Assembly (NCBI GenBank): GCA_905221605.1
Contig: CAJNDS010000147.1
Span: 592,273 to 634,772 of the forward strand
Length of the DNA: 42,500 nt
Origin: Symbiodinium natans
Lineage: Eukaryota > Sar > Dinophyceae > Suessiales > Symbiodiniaceae
Reading direction: 5' to 3'
Below the pieces are notes generated by a model. It ran no database searches. It had not been told where the DNA came from and saw nothing but the letters and a program-made list of their open reading frames with translations. A program made the position numbers and the translations under genes. Numbering within the stretch: position 1 is the stretch's first letter; each line of letters opens with the position of its first letter. Of the stretch, positions 1 through 9,751 are shown one piece after another.

Positions 1-596
1 TATATAGGGTGGTATAGACGGTATATATGGGGAGCAGTGACCTTCACCTGAATCTGTTTAATACCCTCGTATGCCGTTTCTTAGTTAAGTGGGAATGTAT
101 GGGGCGTAGTATCTAGTTAGGGCATAGTTGGGCGGGGGCGGGCCGGAGAGGGATTCTTGGGATTCTTGCTTTGCCCACGACAGCAACGGCACACCTAGAC
201 AGCGCAGAAGCTGTGTGTGTGTGTGTGTGTATCCAGGTGCCCCTTAGTACATGTATACATGTTTAAAGCCTGTACCCTTGAACCGTATCCTGCCTGGGAT
301 TTCCCGTCCTGATTCTGGCCCTTCCTAACACGAGCCCCCTGACAGGAAGGCTCTTGCATAGCCCCCTTAGGAAATTTTTTATGATGTCCATTAAGGTTCT
401 AAGGGGAGTATGGTCTCTTTCAGGGACGACTGGCTTAATTCAGTTACACTACACAACAGCCAGCGGGCCTGAAATCCACCGTAAGCCCTAAACACACCCA
501 AGAGTCTCCCTGAACCCTCGCAGAGCCACCCTAAACTTTAAACCCTAAACCCTAGACCCTAGACCCTAAAACCTAAAACCCTAAAACCCAACAGAG
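1..596. other. Repeat-rich 5' edge without a certain gene
   Basis: No convincing gene is seen. There is a (TG)n microsatellite at about 212-231 and degenerate CCCTAAA-type repeats from about 530 to 590. One short stretch, 424-480, could be an exon: it follows TTTCAG, is open in one frame and is followed by GTAAGC, and its phase (one base left over) fits the exon at 597. It has no recognisable sequence, so I do not call it. Confidence 0.5.
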
Positions 597-640
597 CCGT
601 ACTCCATTCTGCGAAGAACCGCCAGGACGCCGCCGCTAAG
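597..640 (+). CDS. Gene A, exon 1 (tentative first visible exon)
   Basis: Open frame reading VLHSAKNRQDAAAK, between an acceptor-like ACAGAG and a GC donor (AAG|GCCAAG at 641). The end phase is 0, matching exon 2. The composition is hydrophilic and Ala/Lys rich and shows no known domain. The start could also be 595, and exons further upstream may lie before the window. Confidence 0.4.
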
Positions 641-2431
641 GCCAAGGGTCCCGCACTTCTGGCCGTCGCCCTTCGGCCTCTTTCGGGTTTAGGGTTTAGG
701 GTTTAGGGTGTAGGGTTTAGGGTTTAGGGTTTGGGGTTTGGGGTTTGGGGTTTGGGGTTTAGTGCTTGGTTGGGTTTAGGGTCTGTTTGGGGTTAGGGGT
801 TTCGACTTGTTAGATGAGGTTCACGCACGTGTAGTTTTTGTAGGCACACGGTTGGGCAAGAGGGCATTTCTAGTTTGCGGTGCTCAAGTTTGACATGCAG
901 GGCGGGGCCCATGAAATTCGGGCTTCGTTCAGGCGCAGCGTGGGCTCGGTTGAAAGTGCCCAAGCTCGTCTTGTCTTGCTTTGTTGAACCCCAAGCCCTA
1001 AGCCCTGAAGCCTAGTTAAACCGCCTAAACCCTCTAAACATGGCGTTAGATGGAGCTTAGAGTCTGTAGAAGGGAAGTAGGGATTCCCTTGATTACTCTC
1101 CTGCAAACTAACATAGAAACCCCCGCAGGTGTTTTTCGACGACACTTTGTATGTTAGTTTTTCTCGCGGCCGGAACTGCCATGTTAGTGGTTTCCGTCTG
1201 GTAGATGGCAACTCGCAGCGTGCCCCCAGCCTGGAGAGGTTTTTGTCAGGAAAACCTGAAGAATACCCCAAAACTCGGAATTGCCATGTTAGTGGTTGTA
1301 GCGCCCCAAAAGGGTAAAAAAAACATAGCAATGCTCAGGGATGGGGTCCGGCGGGTCAGGGAGGAAGGGTGGAAGCGGGTTTCTGATAACGTAGCAAGGG
1401 GATCAGGATCAGGAGGCTCCCAGCTGCGAGTTTGCACAGCCTCTCACAGAAGGAGACACGCAGCAGCACACACAAACCCAACAAAACAGACCAGTGGACC
1501 ACTAGCATAGCAATTCCGGAGATAACCTTACAAAGCCCACTTCAGTTAGTCACGGAGGAGAGGCGAGGGATCCAGGAGTACGGGAGGGTATGGTCATGGG
1601 GGTGTGGGAGACAAGCGCTGCTAACCTAGCAGTTGCTGGACTATGCCGAAAAGGCAGAATTTTCACAGACAAGACCGCGCGCAGCAGGCGAGTTTGCACA
1701 GCTTCTCACAGACAGAGACCGCGCGCAGCAGTACACACCCACAACCCAACAAAACAAGCGAGTGGACCACTAACATAGCAATTCCGGCGATATACCCTAT
1801 TATGGAGGGGGAGGCAAAGGTTCCAGGAGCACGGGGAGGCTGCCGTCACGGGTGGAGGGGGTAGTTCCGGGAGGTCGGGGGTAGGAGGGGGGTCGTGGGC
1901 GACGAGCACCGCTAACCTAGCAATTGCGGGAATATGCTCAAAAGTCCTGTTTTACAGAAGAACACTGCTAGCGTAGCGACTTCCAGGAATAGGACTGCAA
2001 GGCCTTTTCATGCGTGTTTTCGGAGTTATTTACCACTAACATGGAAGTTGTGTGCATACCTGAGCACATCAGCCTGCTGCTAAAATTCCAGGAAAATGCC
2101 CCATCAACCCCAGCATAACCACTAACATACAATTTTCCGGAGGGGTCCTCGCCATCGCTTTTATTGGGGAAAATTAGGGGTCGAAATCGGGTAACCGTAG
2201 CTATGTTAGTTGCACCAAATCATGCACGTAGTTTCCATGTAAGTTTGCAGGAGTGTACCCTTCAAGGCTTAGGGTTTAGGGTTTAAGGTGTAGGGTTTAG
2301 GGTTTAGGGTTTAGGGTTTAGGGACCTTTCATTCCCGGATTCCTTGGTTGCCCTAGATCTCAGGAAGTATAAAGTCAGCTTCCATCGCCAAACTTGGCAC
2401 CCTAAAAGCCCTAAACTCTACAAAGCAAAAG
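641..2431. other. Intron 1 of gene A: telomere-like arrays plus tandem repeat
   Basis: Holds TTTAGGG/TTTGGGG arrays (about 687-770 and 2270-2321) and the roughly 265-bp tandem repeat annotated separately. Open frames here on both strands follow the repeat units and do not resemble proteins. Confidence 0.5.
1140..2230. repeat. Tandem repeat, period about 265 bp, with a recurring 22-bp motif
   Basis: The stretch starting GCGAGTTTGCACAGC at 1426 returns at 1688 with the same order of sub-blocks (CTCACAGA, ACACACA, CCCAACAAAACA, GTGGACCACTA). The core ACTAACATAGCAATTCCGG occurs repeatedly in variants (around 1500, 1770, 1912, 1970, 2035 and 2120) and in reverse orientation near 1170 and 1280. 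Units are diverged, so this is an old minisatellite or satellite fragment and not a recent array. Confidence 0.6.
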
Positions 2432-2488
2432 GCACCGAACACGGCGGAGAACACGGAGGAATCCGATGAGAACGAGCGACTCCAGCAG
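2432..2488 (+). CDS. Gene A, exon 2
   Basis: Frame APNTAENTEESDENERLQQ between AAAAG|GCA and a GA donor (CAG|GAGCCT at 2489). Phase 0 at both ends. It is acidic and ends in the start of a coiled coil that exon 3 continues. An alternative longer version starts at 2364 after CTCAG and runs to 2524 with a GT donor; the frame is open throughout. Confidence 0.5.
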
Positions 2489-2747
2489 GAGCCTGCGTTG
2501 TTCACCGGCTCTCTCCCGCTCTCTGTCTCTCTCTCTACAACAATGTGGGTGCCTTTTGATTAGGGTTCAGGGTTTAGGGTTTAGGGTTTAGGGTTTAGGG
2601 TTTAGGGTTTAGGGTCCTAATTTTGGGCAACCCCCAGCCGGGGGGGGGGGGGGGTTTGGGCTGAACCCGAAACCCTAAACCCTAAACCCCTAAACCCTAA
2701 ACCCTAAACCCTAAACCCTGAACCCTAACCCTACACCCCCGGGCCAG

Positions 2748-2819
2748 GAGAAGAAGCATCTCCACGAGGAGCTTGCCTCGGAACGCGAGCGCCTGCGTAA
2801 GGAGCTGGCCTGGGAGAAG
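2748..2819 (+). CDS. Gene A, exon 3 (coiled coil)
   Basis: Frame beginning EKKHLHEELASERERL and ending ELAWEK, 24 codons, highly charged with heptad-spaced Leu. Acceptor GGGCCAG|GAG, GA donor AAG|GAGCTC at 2820. The first codon of the exon, GAG, is repeated at both intron ends. A telomere-like array starts about 20 bases after the donor. A GT donor at 2838 is the alternative, also phase 0. Confidence 0.6.
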
Positions 2820-3101
2820 GAGCTCCGGGGTGCGCATGTGGGGTTTAGGGTTAGGGTTTAGGGTTTAGGGTTTAGGGTTTAGGGTTTAGAGTTTAGGGTT
2901 TAGGGTTTAGGGTTTAGGGTTTCGCGTTTAGGGTTTGGGGTTACCCTTGGGCTTCTGAAGCCCTTTCACACATGGTTGAACCGAAGGATGGTGTACTACT
3001 GTTTGCTTGAAGGGTTTAGGGTTTAGGGAACCCATGCCTAAATTACCCTTCTCAGGAAGTGTAAGTTTTTCGGTTTGGTTTAGCAGGGTATGCATTTGGG
3101 T

Positions 3102-3195
3102 GGTTGTCAAAATTATGGTCCCTTTTTGGATCCCCATTATAGTACGGCACCTATAATATTTAGGCACCCCAAAAGGGATCATAATTTTGACAACC
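3102..3195. mobile_element. MITE-like palindromic element (family R3)
   Basis: Ninety-four bases whose ends are inverted copies: GGTTGTCAAAATTATG on the left and its complement CATAATTTTGACAACC on the right, followed inward by TCCCTTTTTGG/CCAAAAGGGA. The same left end GGTTGTCAAAA occurs at about 7186, cut short by a telomere-like array, so the element is dispersed. There is no coding capacity. Confidence 0.7.
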
Positions 3196-3802
3196 TCCCG
3201 TTTTTGCAGTGTTTAGGGATTTTCGTTCTGGTTCAGTTTGTGCACGTCGCCTGGGGCTGGACGAAGGTTTGGGGCTTAGGGTTTAGGGTTTAGGCCCCCC
3301 CCCCCCCCCCCCCCCGCGTTAAAAGGATTTAGGGGGTTTGACGGCATCCTTTAGAGTTGGGGTTCAGGGTTTAGGGCTCAGGGTTTAGGGTTTAGGGTTT
3401 AGGGTTTGGGGTTTAGGATTTAGGGTTTAGGGTTTAGGTGCAAGTAGCATGTATATTTTCGACTCCAGCTGAGCAATCCAGCTTGTGACCTCTAACCGTT
3501 TATCACGGGGGCTACTAGAATCCCAAAGGTTAACCTTTCGCTCCTAAACCCTAAACTCTAAAAACCTAAGAACCCCAAACCTACTAGGGTTCAGGGTTTA
3601 GGGTTTACTTTTTTGCAGGCTCTTATGAAAACCCCGTATAGGATTCTTAGGCAACCTATAACAGAGTATGTTTTGCGTTCTTCCGGTAACCCTCGGCCAA
3701 AGTGAGGACCCCTAGCCCAGGTGAGAGGGCTGGACCCAGCAGTTAAAGCCAAAGCCAATACCCCTGAAACAAGGATCCCCAAACCCCAAACCCCAAAGCC
3801 GA

Positions 3803-3921
3803 AACCCTATAAACCCTATAAACCCTGTTAACCCTATAAACCCTATAAACCCTATAAACCCTATAAACCCTATAAACCCTATAAACCCTATAAACCCTAT
3901 AAACCCTATAAACCCTATAAA
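3803..3921. repeat. (CCCTATAAA)n nonamer array
   Basis: About thirteen copies of a 9-base variant of the telomere-like unit (CCCTATAAA), nearly perfect. The 9-base period gives an artificial open frame of repeated Gly-Phe-Ile on the minus strand, which is not a gene. Confidence 0.9.
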
Positions 3922-4066
3922 CCCCAAACCCTAAACCCTAAATCCTGAACCCTGAGCCCTTGGGGCTGCTTCATAAGTGTAGTTCAGGGTAGGGGCCTTT
4001 ACATAGGTGAACGCACGCTCACTAAGTAAGAGTTTAGAACCAGAAAGCCTACCCAAAGCCCCTCAC

Positions 4067-4140
4067 AGGAGGTACCTTTTTGGGGGGTAGTATACTAGAA
4101 CCCCCTATGACTATTCCAAAAAAGGAGCGACATTGGAGCC
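4067..4140. mobile_element. MITE-like palindromic element (family R2, copy 1)
   Basis: Inverted halves built from GGTACCTTTTTGGGG and its complement around TAGTATACTAGAACCCCCT. Related copies sit at 8769, 9408, 28676, 28765 and 39410, all between coding exons. Confidence 0.6.
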
Positions 4141-4196
4141 TTCAGGTAAAAAGCAAGGGGGATTCAAGAGGGACAATTTGCCTCCTTGTGGAGGCC

Positions 4197-4408
4197 CTGA
4201 ACCCTAAACCCTAAACCCTAAACCCGAAACCCCAATTCCTAAACCCTAAGCCCCAAACCCTAAATCCTAAACCCCCAAACCCTAAACCCCAAACCCCAAA
4301 CCCTAAACCCTAAACCCTAAACCCCTAAACCCCTAAACCCCTAAACCCCTAAACCCCTAAACCCCTAAACCCCTAAACCCCTAAACCCCTAAACCCTAAA
4401 CCCTAAAC
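4197..4408. repeat. Telomere-like array with (CCCCTAAA) octamers
   Basis: CCCTAAA and CCCCAAA units turn into about nine exact CCCCTAAA octamers (4319-4395) and back. The array ends a few bases before gene A exon 4. Confidence 0.9.
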
Positions 4409-4419
4409 TCCTTGCGGAG

Positions 4420-4497
4420 GAGCACCTGCGTCAAGAGCTGGCCGAGGAGGCCAAGCAAGAGCAGGCAGAGCAGGCCAAGGAGGCCAAGGAGCAGAAG
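4420..4497 (+). CDS. Gene A, exon 4 (coiled coil)
   Basis: Frame starting EHLRQELAEEAKQEQ and continuing AEQAKEAKEQK, 26 codons of almost pure Ala/Glu/Lys/Gln helix. Acceptor GCGGAG|GAG, GA donor AAG|GACCCA at 4498, phase 0. It continues the heptads of exon 3. Telomere-like arrays lie on both sides within a few bases (CCCTAAA before, TTTAGGG after), so the exon is an island in repeat DNA. Confidence 0.65.
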
Positions 4498-5450
4498 GAC
4501 CCAGGGTTTAGGGTTTAGGGTTTAGGGTTTAGGGTTTAGGGTTTAGGGTTTAGGGCTAGGGTTTAGGGTTTAGGGTTTAGGGTTTAGGGTTTAGGGTTTA
4601 GGGTTTGGGGTTTAGGGTTTGGGGTTAAGGGTTTGGGGTTTAGGGTTTGGGGTTTAGGGTTTAGGGTTTAGGGTTGTAGGGTTGTAGGGTTGTAGGGTCG
4701 TAGGTTTGTAGGGTTGTAGGGTGGTAGGGTTTAGGGTCTAGGGTCTAGGGTTTAGGGGTTAGGGTTTAGTCTAGGGTCTCGGGTTTAGGGTTAAGGGTCG
4801 AGAGTCTGGGGTTTAGCGTCTAGGGTTTTGACAGGAGGTTGCGTTTAGTTTTTTTTTTTTTTTTTTTTTTTGGGGGGGGTTCTAAGAATTGAGGGGGCTT
4901 TGTAGAGGGTTCTAGAGTCTTCAGGCTTCAGGCTTCATTTTTTGAATCGGACTTGTCAGTTGGGTTCCTTGATGAACCTGCTAGACCCAACAGGGTACCC
5001 CATCTACGACCCGGAGTAGGCCCTTATTGTTCCCTTTTTTTGGGGTTTTAGGTTCCCTTATAAGTATAAGCCCTGTAGGGCACCCTTCTTATTCCTGGGT
5101 TGCTCTTCTTATTGTTCCCTTGTTTCGGGGGATTAGGTTCCCTTATAAGTAGCCCTGTTACACCCGATAACGGAACCCTGCTTATTCCTAGGTTATTCTT
5201 GGGTCTAGCTATTTGTGCCTAGTTCGACCTCATGACCCTGAGCCCTATATCGCCCCCTGCTCCTTGGTTTAGGGTTTGGGGTAAAGGGTTTAGGGTTTAG
5301 GGTTTGCAGAAAATGCCTGGAACAAGGGAAAAGTGTTTAGGGCCGAAGGTTTAAAACCCAAACAAAGCCCGAGACCCTCGAGGGAAGGAAACTATAAGCC
5401 CTACACCCTAAACTCCCTGAGCCCTAAACCCCTCCTCTGCGCTTGCAGAG
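4498..5450. other. Intron 4 of gene A
   Basis: A long TTTAGGG array with TTGTAGGG and TCTAGGG variants (about 4502-4830), a T20 run near 4850-4871, and two neighbouring copies (near 5010 and 5110) of a dispersed sequence with the core GTAGGCCCTTATTGTTCCC. A 23-base stretch at 5310-5332 could be a microexon (TTTGCAG before, GT after) but is not needed to keep phase. Confidence 0.5.
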
Positions 5451-5506
5451 GACGAGGAAGCTGCGCCCGCAATGTTGGCAGCCATGTCGAACGTCTCGAA
5501 GCCTAC
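5451..5506 (+). CDS. Gene A, exon 5
   Basis: Frame DEEAAPAMLAAMSNVSKPT. Acceptor TTGCAGAG|GAC and GC donor AC|GCTGCTTGG at 5507. The last codon is split and completed by G of exon 6. It links the acidic coiled coil to the hydrophobic segment. If the donor were the GT at 5544, the exon would add LLGLLGSQGLLR; both versions stay open. Confidence 0.6.
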
Positions 5507-6099
5507 GCTGCTTGGGCTATTGGGCTCTCAAGGGCTTCTTAGGGTTTAGGGTTTAGGGTTAGGGATTCAGGGTTCAGGGTTCAGGGTTCAGGGTTTAGGG
5601 TTTAGAGTTTAGGGTTTAGGGTTTAGGGTTTAGGGTTTAGGGTTTAGGGTTAGGGAGTCGGGTTAGGGATTCGGGGTTTGAGGGTAGGGTTTAGGGGTTG
5701 CGCTTGCTTGAATATTTTTTTGGTTCTGGGTTCCCTCATAAAGTAGCCAACCCAAAAAAAAGGTGTTCTTGTCAAAATATGGTCACTGGGCTACCCAGGA
5801 GTAGGCCCTTAGTTCCTTTTCTTAGGGCTTAGGTTTCCTCACAAGCACCCAGCGTAAACCCTAAATCGTAAACCCTAAACCCTAAACCCCAAACCCCAAA
5901 CCCCAAACCCAAACCCCAAACCCCAAACCCTAAACCCCAAACCCCAAACCCTAAAGCAAAAAAGGCACCCGCTGTATTACTAGTTACTCTTCGGTCGAGT
6001 TCTTGAAGGCGCAGAGAACCCGAACCCTTAACCCTAAACCCTAAACCCTAAACCCTGAACCCTGAACCCTAAACCCTGCTATCAGCAACTATCCCTGAG
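5507..6099. other. Intron 5 of gene A
   Basis: TTTAGGG arrays in + orientation (5540-5700), then CCCTAAA arrays in - orientation (5855-6075), separated by a dispersed repeat with the core AGGAGTAGGCCCTTAG. No coding sequence was recognised. Confidence 0.5.
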
Positions 6100-6181
6100 G
6101 CTCCTGATTGCCAGCACCCTGGCCGTTGGTGCACTGGTCGCCGGCTTTGCATCGGCTGCGCGGATTCGCCGCCAGCGCCAG
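6100..6181 (+). CDS. Gene A, exon 6 (membrane helix)
   Basis: Frame LLIASTLAVGALVAGFASA followed by ARIRRQRQ: a clear 19-residue hydrophobic helix with a basic flank, as in a single-pass or tail-anchored membrane protein. Acceptor CCTGAG|G, GC donor CAG|GCGCAG at 6182. Together with exons 2-5 the product would be a cytosolic coiled coil anchored by this helix. No family recognised. Confidence 0.6.
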
Positions 6182-7342
6182 GCGCAGTTTAGGGTTTAGG
6201 GTTTAGGGTTTAGAGTTTAGGGTTTAGGGTTTAGGGTTTAGGGTTTAGGTTATTTTAGGGTTTAGTGCTTAGGCTGTTAAGGACTTCAGGGTTTGTGCTG
6301 TAGAGATTGGGAGTTTTCAGAGGGAGGCTGCAGAAGCCTCAGGATTCTTTTTTTGGGTGGGCCTTAACTATCCCTAAGTATCCCTAAGTCCATCCCGCCA
6401 TGGCGCCATGGCTCCCCAAACCTCCTAGGTTTCCGTGTGGTTACCAAACCCAAGGGTGTAGGGTTTAGGGTTCTCATACACGACAAAAAACCGTTATCAC
6501 ACGACAAAAAAAGACCGTCTATCCGAATTATAGAAGCCCCCCTAACAAGGTTACCCCTATTTTGGGAGCCCCCCCCCCCCCCCCCCCAGAGGCTTAGGGT
6601 TGCCCTACTTTCACGCTGAAGGGGTTTAGGGTTTAGGGTTTAGGGTTTAGGGTTTAGGGTTCAGGGTTTAGGGTTTAGGGTTTAGGGTTTAGGGTTCTGT
6701 GAGTTTGAAGCGTCTTCAGCTTCACAGTTGCAGCTTCTCTTTGTACTGATGCACTTCATTCTGGATGTAGGGTTGGGGGTTTAGGGTTTAGGGTTTCGGG
6801 TTTAGGGTTTCGGGTTTAGGGTTTAGGGTTTAGGGTTTAGGGCTTGGTTTGCGCGGGGCAACTGCAGGAATCTCGAGGACGCATGCAACAAAACCAGCAG
6901 AGGGCAAAATTCCTCAAATCCCCCCTACGTACCCACCCTAAACCCTAAACCCTAAACCCTAAACCCTAAACAAAGCCTCCACAATCCCCGGACTTTAGGA
7001 GATCCATGGCGCAAGAGCCAAGAGCGACACGTATACTGTTACTTGAGAAGTTCTGCTGAGCCAGATGACTAGACTCATACCCTAAACCCCTAAACCCCTA
7101 AACCCCTAAACCCCTAAACCCCAAACCCTATACCCTAAACCCTAAAACCATGTTGTTGATGTTTAGGCCCAACTTGCTGTCCCGGTGGTTGTCAAAACCC
7201 TAAACCCTAAACCCTAAACCCTAAACCCTAAACCCTAAACCCTAAACCCTAAACCCTAAACCCTAAACCCTAAACCCTAAACCCTAAACCCTAAACCCTA
7301 AACCCTAAACCCTGACCGCAAAACCTTCCAACCCTGAGCCAG
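6182..7342. other. Intron 6 of gene A (if exon 7 is real)
   Basis: Telomere-like arrays in both orientations, a C-run near 6570-6588, and unique pieces of about 100 bases. The 117-base perfect CCCTAAA array at 7196-7312 ends the stretch. Confidence 0.4.
7196..7312. repeat. Perfect (CCCTAAA)n array
   Basis: Close to seventeen uninterrupted CCCTAAA heptamers. It directly abuts the broken left end of an R3-type palindrome (GGTTGTCAAAA). Confidence 0.95.
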
Positions 7343-7382
7343 GCGCTGTCGAACAGAGCCGAGGACTACCTCATGCACCCTG
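7343..7382 (+). CDS. Gene A, exon 7 (candidate)
   Basis: Frame ALSNRAEDYLMHP after GAGCCAG|GCG, with a GC donor at 7383. Phase 0 at the start matches the end of exon 6, and the first three bases GCG are repeated just after the exon 6 donor, as at other junctions here. No further exon was found that fits. Confidence 0.4.
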
Positions 7383-7409
7383 GCCAACCCCTAGAATCCT
7401 TTGTGCTTC

Positions 7410-7510
7410 TTTACTGTAACTTTAGATCCTTACCTTTTTTGGGTTTATTGGGTTTCTTATTAAGGCAGCTAAACGTTTAATTTATAGCTACCCTCGTGAG
7501 TGCAGCCAAG
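7410..7510. repeat. Dispersed 100-bp repeat, copy 1
   Basis: Nearly identical to 36918-37021: both contain TTTACTGTAACT, GATCCTTACCTTTTTTGGG and GAGTGCAGCCAAG in the same order. Differences are a few substitutions and a 2-base indel. Nature unknown; no terminal repeats seen. Confidence 0.85.
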
Positions 7511-7606
7511 AATCTTTTATGGACGCGTCGCACGCCATCCTGAGAAACCACCGGATTCTAAGCCAGGCGTTATTAACCCTAAGCACCGGGCCTTCAGCCC
7601 GAAGCA

Positions 7607-7735
7607 CCCCTAAACCCCTAAACCCCTAAACCCCTAAACCCCTAAACCCCTAAACCCCTAAACCCCTAAACCCCTAAACCCCTAAACCCCTAAACCCCTA
7701 AACCCTAAACCCCTAAACCCCTAAACCCCTAAACC
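7607..7735. repeat. (CCCCTAAA)n octamer array
   Basis: About fifteen CCCCTAAA units, interrupted once by a heptamer, followed by CCCTAAA units. Confidence 0.95.
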
Positions 7736-8430
7736 CTAAACCCTAAACCCTAAACCCAAACCCTGAGCGCTGAAGGGATGCTGTGAGGCTAGCAGGCATG
7801 AACTACCTCGACCCAAATGGCTAAGCATGTTCCCAGGCAAAGTGTTCCGAAGCCAGTATACAGTGTACACTATTGTGGACTTTTAACCCCTAACCCCTAA
7901 ACCCTAACCCTAAACCCTAAACCCAGTTAACATCTGTAGACGCTGTTGGGATGTTCACACATGAGTGGTCGCAGCTCTAAGGTACGTGGAGGCTCCGATG
8001 GCGGGACCCTGAGGCCGGTTCCAAAGGCGTTTAGGGTTTATAAGGGTTTAGGGTTTGGGGTTTAGGGCAACAGGGTTTCCCGAAGCCCTGAACCCTAAGC
8101 CCGAAAAACCTGGGGGTCCATTTGTTTGGTACAGCTATGGAGTTAGGTACCCAAAAGCCACCTATGTTTGTGTTTTTTTTGGGTTCCTAATTTCAGTTTT
8201 GGTACAGTTATGGACTTATTTATACAGTTATGGACTTCTTTGCCCGAAATTTCTATGTTGTGTGGTTTTCGGGTACGGGATTCCACAATATGGTACTACA
8301 CATGGAGCTTCTGAGGGGTTGATTTGACATATTTCGATTGCCGGGTTTGAAAGCTTTGTTTTCTCTCGGTGGCCGGATCGGCCTGCCCACCACAAGTTTG
8401 GATAGTTCAGGTTTTAGGGTTTCGGGTTCA

Positions 8431-8510
8431 GGGATGTTCCCCCTTATACTAACAATCCTTATAATTAGTAGGGATATATCAAGGACTGTTAGTATAAGGG
8501 GGAACATCCC
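8431..8510. mobile_element. MITE-like element with 24-bp perfect terminal inverted repeats (family R1, copy 1)
   Basis: An 80-bp element. Both ends begin GGGATGTTCCCCCTTATACT and continue AACA, with no mismatch between the two arms. The centre is AT-rich (ATAATTAGTAGGGATATAT). Full copies are at 35403 and 42147, and half copies near 31380 and 41543. It is non-coding and would need a transposase supplied in trans. Confidence 0.85.
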
Positions 8511-8768
8511 AACACACAAGCACAAAGCGGAATGCCAAACACTGACCAGTGTATGAGGTCCGGGTCTTTTTAAACTTTCGTTCTGACCGTTTTTGTGCAC
8601 AAGGTTTAGGGTTTAGGGTTTAGGGTTTAAGGTCTAGCGCGCCCCAAGCACCTTCTGCCCAAGAAGGCCACCCCAGCTAGGCTGGCGCCGCGGGAATCCT
8701 GAAACCCCGAGAACCCCAACTATTTTGACCCCCAAATCCTTAAAACCCTATGCTAAGCACTACCTGCA

Positions 8769-8848
8769 GGCTCCAATGTAGTTCCTTTTTGGGTTAGTTC
8801 TAGGGGGTTCTAGTATGCTACCCCCCAAAAAGGTACTACATATGAGCC
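8769..8848. mobile_element. MITE-like palindromic element (family R2, copy 2)
   Basis: GGCTCCAATGTAGTTCCTTT at one end and the complement AAAGGTACTACATATGAGCC at the other, with CCCCCTAGAAC-type sequence in the middle. Confidence 0.7.
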
Positions 8849-9407
8849 CTTGGGCAAACCCTAAACCCTCACTTGATGAGGCTGCCAGCGCCTATTGAGC
8901 GCGCGGAGCGTTCAGAGCTGATCTGAGCGGCATTACTGGCCGACCAGAGTTGTTGGGGCTTCCAGCTTAGAGCCCAATGAAAGACACGAAACGCCCGAAC
9001 CCCCAAGCCCGATACCCCTTAAAAACCACGCAAGATCCTGAACCCTACACCCTGAACCCCCCAATCTTACCACAAAGAAGCCTTCAAAGAAGCCTTGGGC
9101 TCCAAATGAACCTTCTAATTGGGGTCACTCTAAGCAGGCTGACTTGTGGATGCTGCCACTTTGCCAACAGATGGGCCTCAACCCCTAAACCCTATACCCT
9201 ATACCCTATAAACCCTAAACCCTAGCCCTCGATCCTAAACATCCTCTGTTCTCTTGAAAACCTAAACTGGGCACAAGCACACAACAACATACTGGCCGGC
9301 TGCGCCCTGAGTCTTTTCCATCGGCTACACACGCCCCGCTCCGTTTGCGTCCGGAGAGGGAGAGGGTCACCATTTTTGGATAAGAAGGCTTGTAGGGTTT
9401 ATCTGAA

Positions 9408-9488
9408 GGCTCCCATGCAGTTCCTTTTTGGGGGTTAGATGAAGGGGATTCTTGTATACTACCCCAGAAAAGGTACTGCACACGAGCC
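9408..9488. mobile_element. MITE-like palindromic element (family R2, copy 3)
   Basis: Same plan as the copy at 8769 (GGCTCCCATGCAGTTCCTTT ... AAAGGTACTGCACACGAGCC), with several substitutions between them. Confidence 0.7.
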
Positions 9489-9661
9489 TTTGGGTAGGGT
9501 TGACAAAGGGTTTGGCTGCTTGGGCCGACACAGTGGAGAGTTGGTAGGTACCAAAGAACCCTAAAGCCTAGAACTACTTTTGCTTTTGGTCTCCCGGCTG
9601 ACCAGCTCAGCCCGTTTTGCATCATGCAGATCCGGACGCGCTTGCATTTGAACTTTTGCAG

Positions 9662-9751
9662 GACGCACGAAGGTACTCTGCACATTCGACCGCCTGGTCG
9701 CTTGTGCCACAGAGCACACTCTTGAGCTTCGATGCGAGACCCTGCTGAAGC
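9662..9751 (+). CDS. Isolated exon of an unrecognised gene
   Basis: Begins after a good acceptor (TTTTGCAG|GAC) and ends at GTAAGG. The only open frame reads RTKVLCTFDRLVACATEH then TLELRCETLLK, an ordinary amphipathic protein sequence unlike the repeat-derived frames around it. It could belong to gene A or to the 5' end of a gene interrupted by the retrotransposon. No family recognised. Confidence 0.5.

Larger units (their letters stand above)
2820..4419. other. Intron 3 of gene A
   Basis: About 1.6 kb made of TTTAGGG arrays, a C-homopolymer near 3295-3315, a palindromic element at 3102-3195, a nonamer (CCCTATAAA)n array at 3803-3921, another palindromic element at about 4067-4140 and an octamer (CCCCTAAA)n array. 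No exon was recognised inside. Confidence 0.5.
7383..9661. other. Repeat-rich stretch without a recognised gene
   Basis: Holds one copy of a 100-bp dispersed repeat (7410-7510), an octamer array (7607-7735), three palindromic elements (8431, 8769, 9408) and short unique pieces. Open frames of 60-180 codons occur on both strands, for example 9215-9760 on the minus strand, but they show no conserved features. Confidence 0.5.

Noticed and set aside
3712-3927. Minus-strand open frame of repeated Gly-Phe-Ile
   Set aside because: Pure product of the nonamer CCCTATAAA array; its 9-base period never meets a stop.
5310-5332. Microexon between gene A exons 4 and 5
   Set aside because: Phase fits with GT donors, but GA/GC donors join exons 4 and 5 directly and follow the AG|G rule seen elsewhere.
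687-7000. Telomere repeat itself providing splice sites (GT of GTTTAGGG, AG of TTTAG)
   Set aside because: Several gene A exons could end at such GTs in frame, but the kinase gene, where protein families fix the borders, mostly uses GC/GA donors before the arrays; kept only as an alternative.
7196-7312. CRISPR array or chromosome-end telomere
   Set aside because: Units are contiguous without spacers, and unique DNA with genes continues on both sides, so these are interstitial repeats.
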